6,546 nt of DNA from assembly GCA_903823545.1 (NCBI GenBank), contig CAIJTL010001085.1, forward strand, positions 1 to 6,546, in the 5' to 3' direction. Numbering within the stretch: position 1 is the first letter of the stretch; each line of letters starts with the position of its first letter. A program made the translations under genes and the position numbers. The stretch comes from an uncultured Planctomycetaceae bacterium. Lineage in GTDB: Bacteria > Planctomycetota > Planctomycetia > Planctomycetales > Planctomycetaceae. Of the stretch, positions 5,362 to 6,546 are shown piece after piece. Below the pieces are notes generated by a model. That model did not search any database. It was not told where the DNA came from and saw only the letters and a list, made by a program, of their open reading frames with translations.

Positions 5362-6546
5362 GTGTTTGGCGAACTAAGACCCGTTGATGGAGGGTCACCG
5401 ATTCTGCTGGAAAAGCCGTCGGTTACCATCGGAAATGATCGGTCCTGCGACGTGGTGATCGACCACCCGTCGGTGTCAGCCAACCATTGCCACATGGAGC
5501 TTAGGGACGGCCATTGGTTCATTGAGGACTTGGGCAGTCGTGACGGGATTGGTGTGAATGGTGAGAAAGTCGAAAGCTCGTGGGCTCCTGAACTCAGTGT
5601 CATCAACATTGGAACGCTGGAATTTGATTTGCAATATGCGTCAGTGACTGCAACAACAAAGGATGACGGGGCGATGTCATCAGAGTTGTTGTCAAAACTC
5701 AACAATGTCATGACATCAATTCAGCCGCAAAAAAGCCGCCGTATTCAAATACGAGTTGACCAGCCACTGCCGCCTGAAGTTTCAAAGCCATGCTTGGGCG
5801 TGCTCAAAGCCATCGAGAGCGGAGCTCAGATACCACTGCTTTACGAGGAGCTTTACCTCGGCCGTGATACCGACGCTGATATCGTCTTACCCTATTTGGC
5901 GATCGCCAAAACGCATTGTGTATTGAGATTTCGCGAGGGGAATTGGCTCGTGCGTGACCTCAACGAGAATGGAATTACGATCGACGGACAGACGGTGATG
6001 GAAGGTTTGCTGCCCCCTGGTGCAATGCTAGGTGTGGCCACGCATCGTTTTGAAATTTCCTATGCGGCTTCAGCGATCACACCGGCACCATCGTTGAGGC
6101 TCTCCATTCATGATCCCGTATTGCGAGTTGGCAACGACGCATCGCAGTCCATTTCTGACATCGAGTTCATCGACAATGACGAAGAACTGCGCATAGACAA
6201 TGAAGAGATTCAAATGCCCAACGCAGTCGATGAACTTGAGACGATCGACAGTGACAATGACAGCGCCGACCATTGGGATTTCAACAAGATGCTCACTGAA
6301 GAAGCGAGTGCGCTTCATGATTCCGATGAAGTCGTTTCACCCATCAAAGGGTTACAGACTGAGATGGAGGAACTGTTTCCACCAATCGTGGCGCGAAGTA
6401 TCGAATCGCGATCCGAGGTGGCCACATCGGATAAGTCACCGACTTCGGTTGTACCAACTGCAATTGTGCCGGCATCGGTGCCAAACATCGCTCACGAGAC
6501 TCAGACTCCGGTTAAGCAATCGTCGTCGGCAAAGGTAACCCAAGAG
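5362..6546 (+). CDS. Protein with two FHA domains, 3' end beyond the window
   Basis: This frame stays open for 395 codons from GTG 5362 to the window edge, so the C-terminus is missing. It carries two FHA domains, folds that usually bind phospho-Thr peptides. FHA1 (about 1-92) has IGNDRSCDVVID, SVSANH (Ser39, His42) and VNG (Asn66-Gly67), but the canonical Arg of the GR motif is Asn25. FHA2 (about 145-234) has LGRDTDADIVL with Arg168 and His185, but the SxxH Ser is Ala182, the NG Asn is Asp208, and the STNG loop is one residue short. After this come an acidic stretch (about 266-323, many Asp/Glu) and a Ser/Thr/Pro/Val-rich low-complexity segment to the edge, with no membrane helix so far. I infer a cytoplasmic adaptor for the neighbouring kinases. 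Whether either FHA still binds phospho-Thr is open. A further domain, such as a kinase or membrane anchor, may follow outside the window. Confidence 0.9.
   Translation, partial: MFGELRPVDGGSPILLEKPSVTIGNDRSCDVVIDHPSVSANHCHMELRDGHWFIEDLGSRDGIGVNGEKVESSWAPELSVINIGTLEFDLQYASVTATTKDDGAMSSELLSKLNNVMTSIQPQKSRRIQIRVDQPLPPEVSKPCLGVLKAIESGAQIPLLYEELYLGRDTDADIVLPYLAIAKTHCVLRFREGNWLVRDLNENGITIDGQTVMEGLLPPGAMLGVATHRFEISYAASAITPAPSLRLSIHDPVLRVGNDASQSISDIEFIDNDEELRIDNEEIQMPNAVDELETIDSDNDSADHWDFNKMLTEEASALHDSDEVVSPIKGLQTEMEELFPPIVARSIESRSEVATSDKSPTSVVPTAIVPASVPNIAHETQTPVKQSSSAKVTQE

Noticed and set aside
5211..5711. 166-codon open frame on the minus strand
   Set aside because: It is antisense to FHA1 of the double-FHA gene, which has clear motifs and a strong ribosome binding site.

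Overview
The window is a compact cluster of eukaryotic-like (Hanks-type) Ser/Thr phosphosignalling genes, most likely from a planctomycete of the Pirellula/Rhodopirellula kind. That assignment is an inference. It rests on moderate GC, PknB-like kinases with a SYMPPEQ activation segment, a CxxC...CxxC zinc ribbon fused behind a kinase domain, several kinase/FHA genes side by side, and weak terminator and Shine-Dalgarno signals. No rRNA, tRNA, CRISPR array or complete mobile element is visible.

Layout from left to right. Positions 1-357 hold no convincing intact gene. A doubtful frameshifted remnant may lie on the minus strand at 8-248, followed by the leader of the first kinase. Positions 358-1875 (+) encode a membrane-anchored Ser/Thr kinase with a zinc ribbon and a C-terminal transmembrane helix. 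A 145-base gap between convergent genes carries a strong perfect hairpin (1909-1944). Positions 2021-3844 (-) encode a second, catalytically intact transmembrane kinase. Positions 3850-5100 (-) encode an FHA domain fused to a kinase-like domain that has lost its catalytic Asp (HRD to HRN), its DFG Phe and Gly, its alpha-C Glu and part of its glycine loop, so it is a predicted pseudokinase. It lies directly upstream of the second kinase with essentially no gap, so the two look co-transcribed and translationally coupled. A 261-base divergent intergenic region (5101-5361) follows. From 5362 (+) a gene with two FHA domains runs off the right edge.

Working model (inference): the two membrane kinases phosphorylate themselves and partners on Thr. 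The intact FHA domain of the pseudokinase protein would dock to a phospho-Thr, probably on the kinase encoded next to it. The pseudokinase domain would act as an allosteric partner or scaffold. The double-FHA protein would be a further adaptor, although both of its FHA domains lack canonical phospho-Thr contacts. The FHA-pseudokinase/kinase pair and the double-FHA adaptor are the most interesting content. The upstream signal and downstream output cannot be read from this window.
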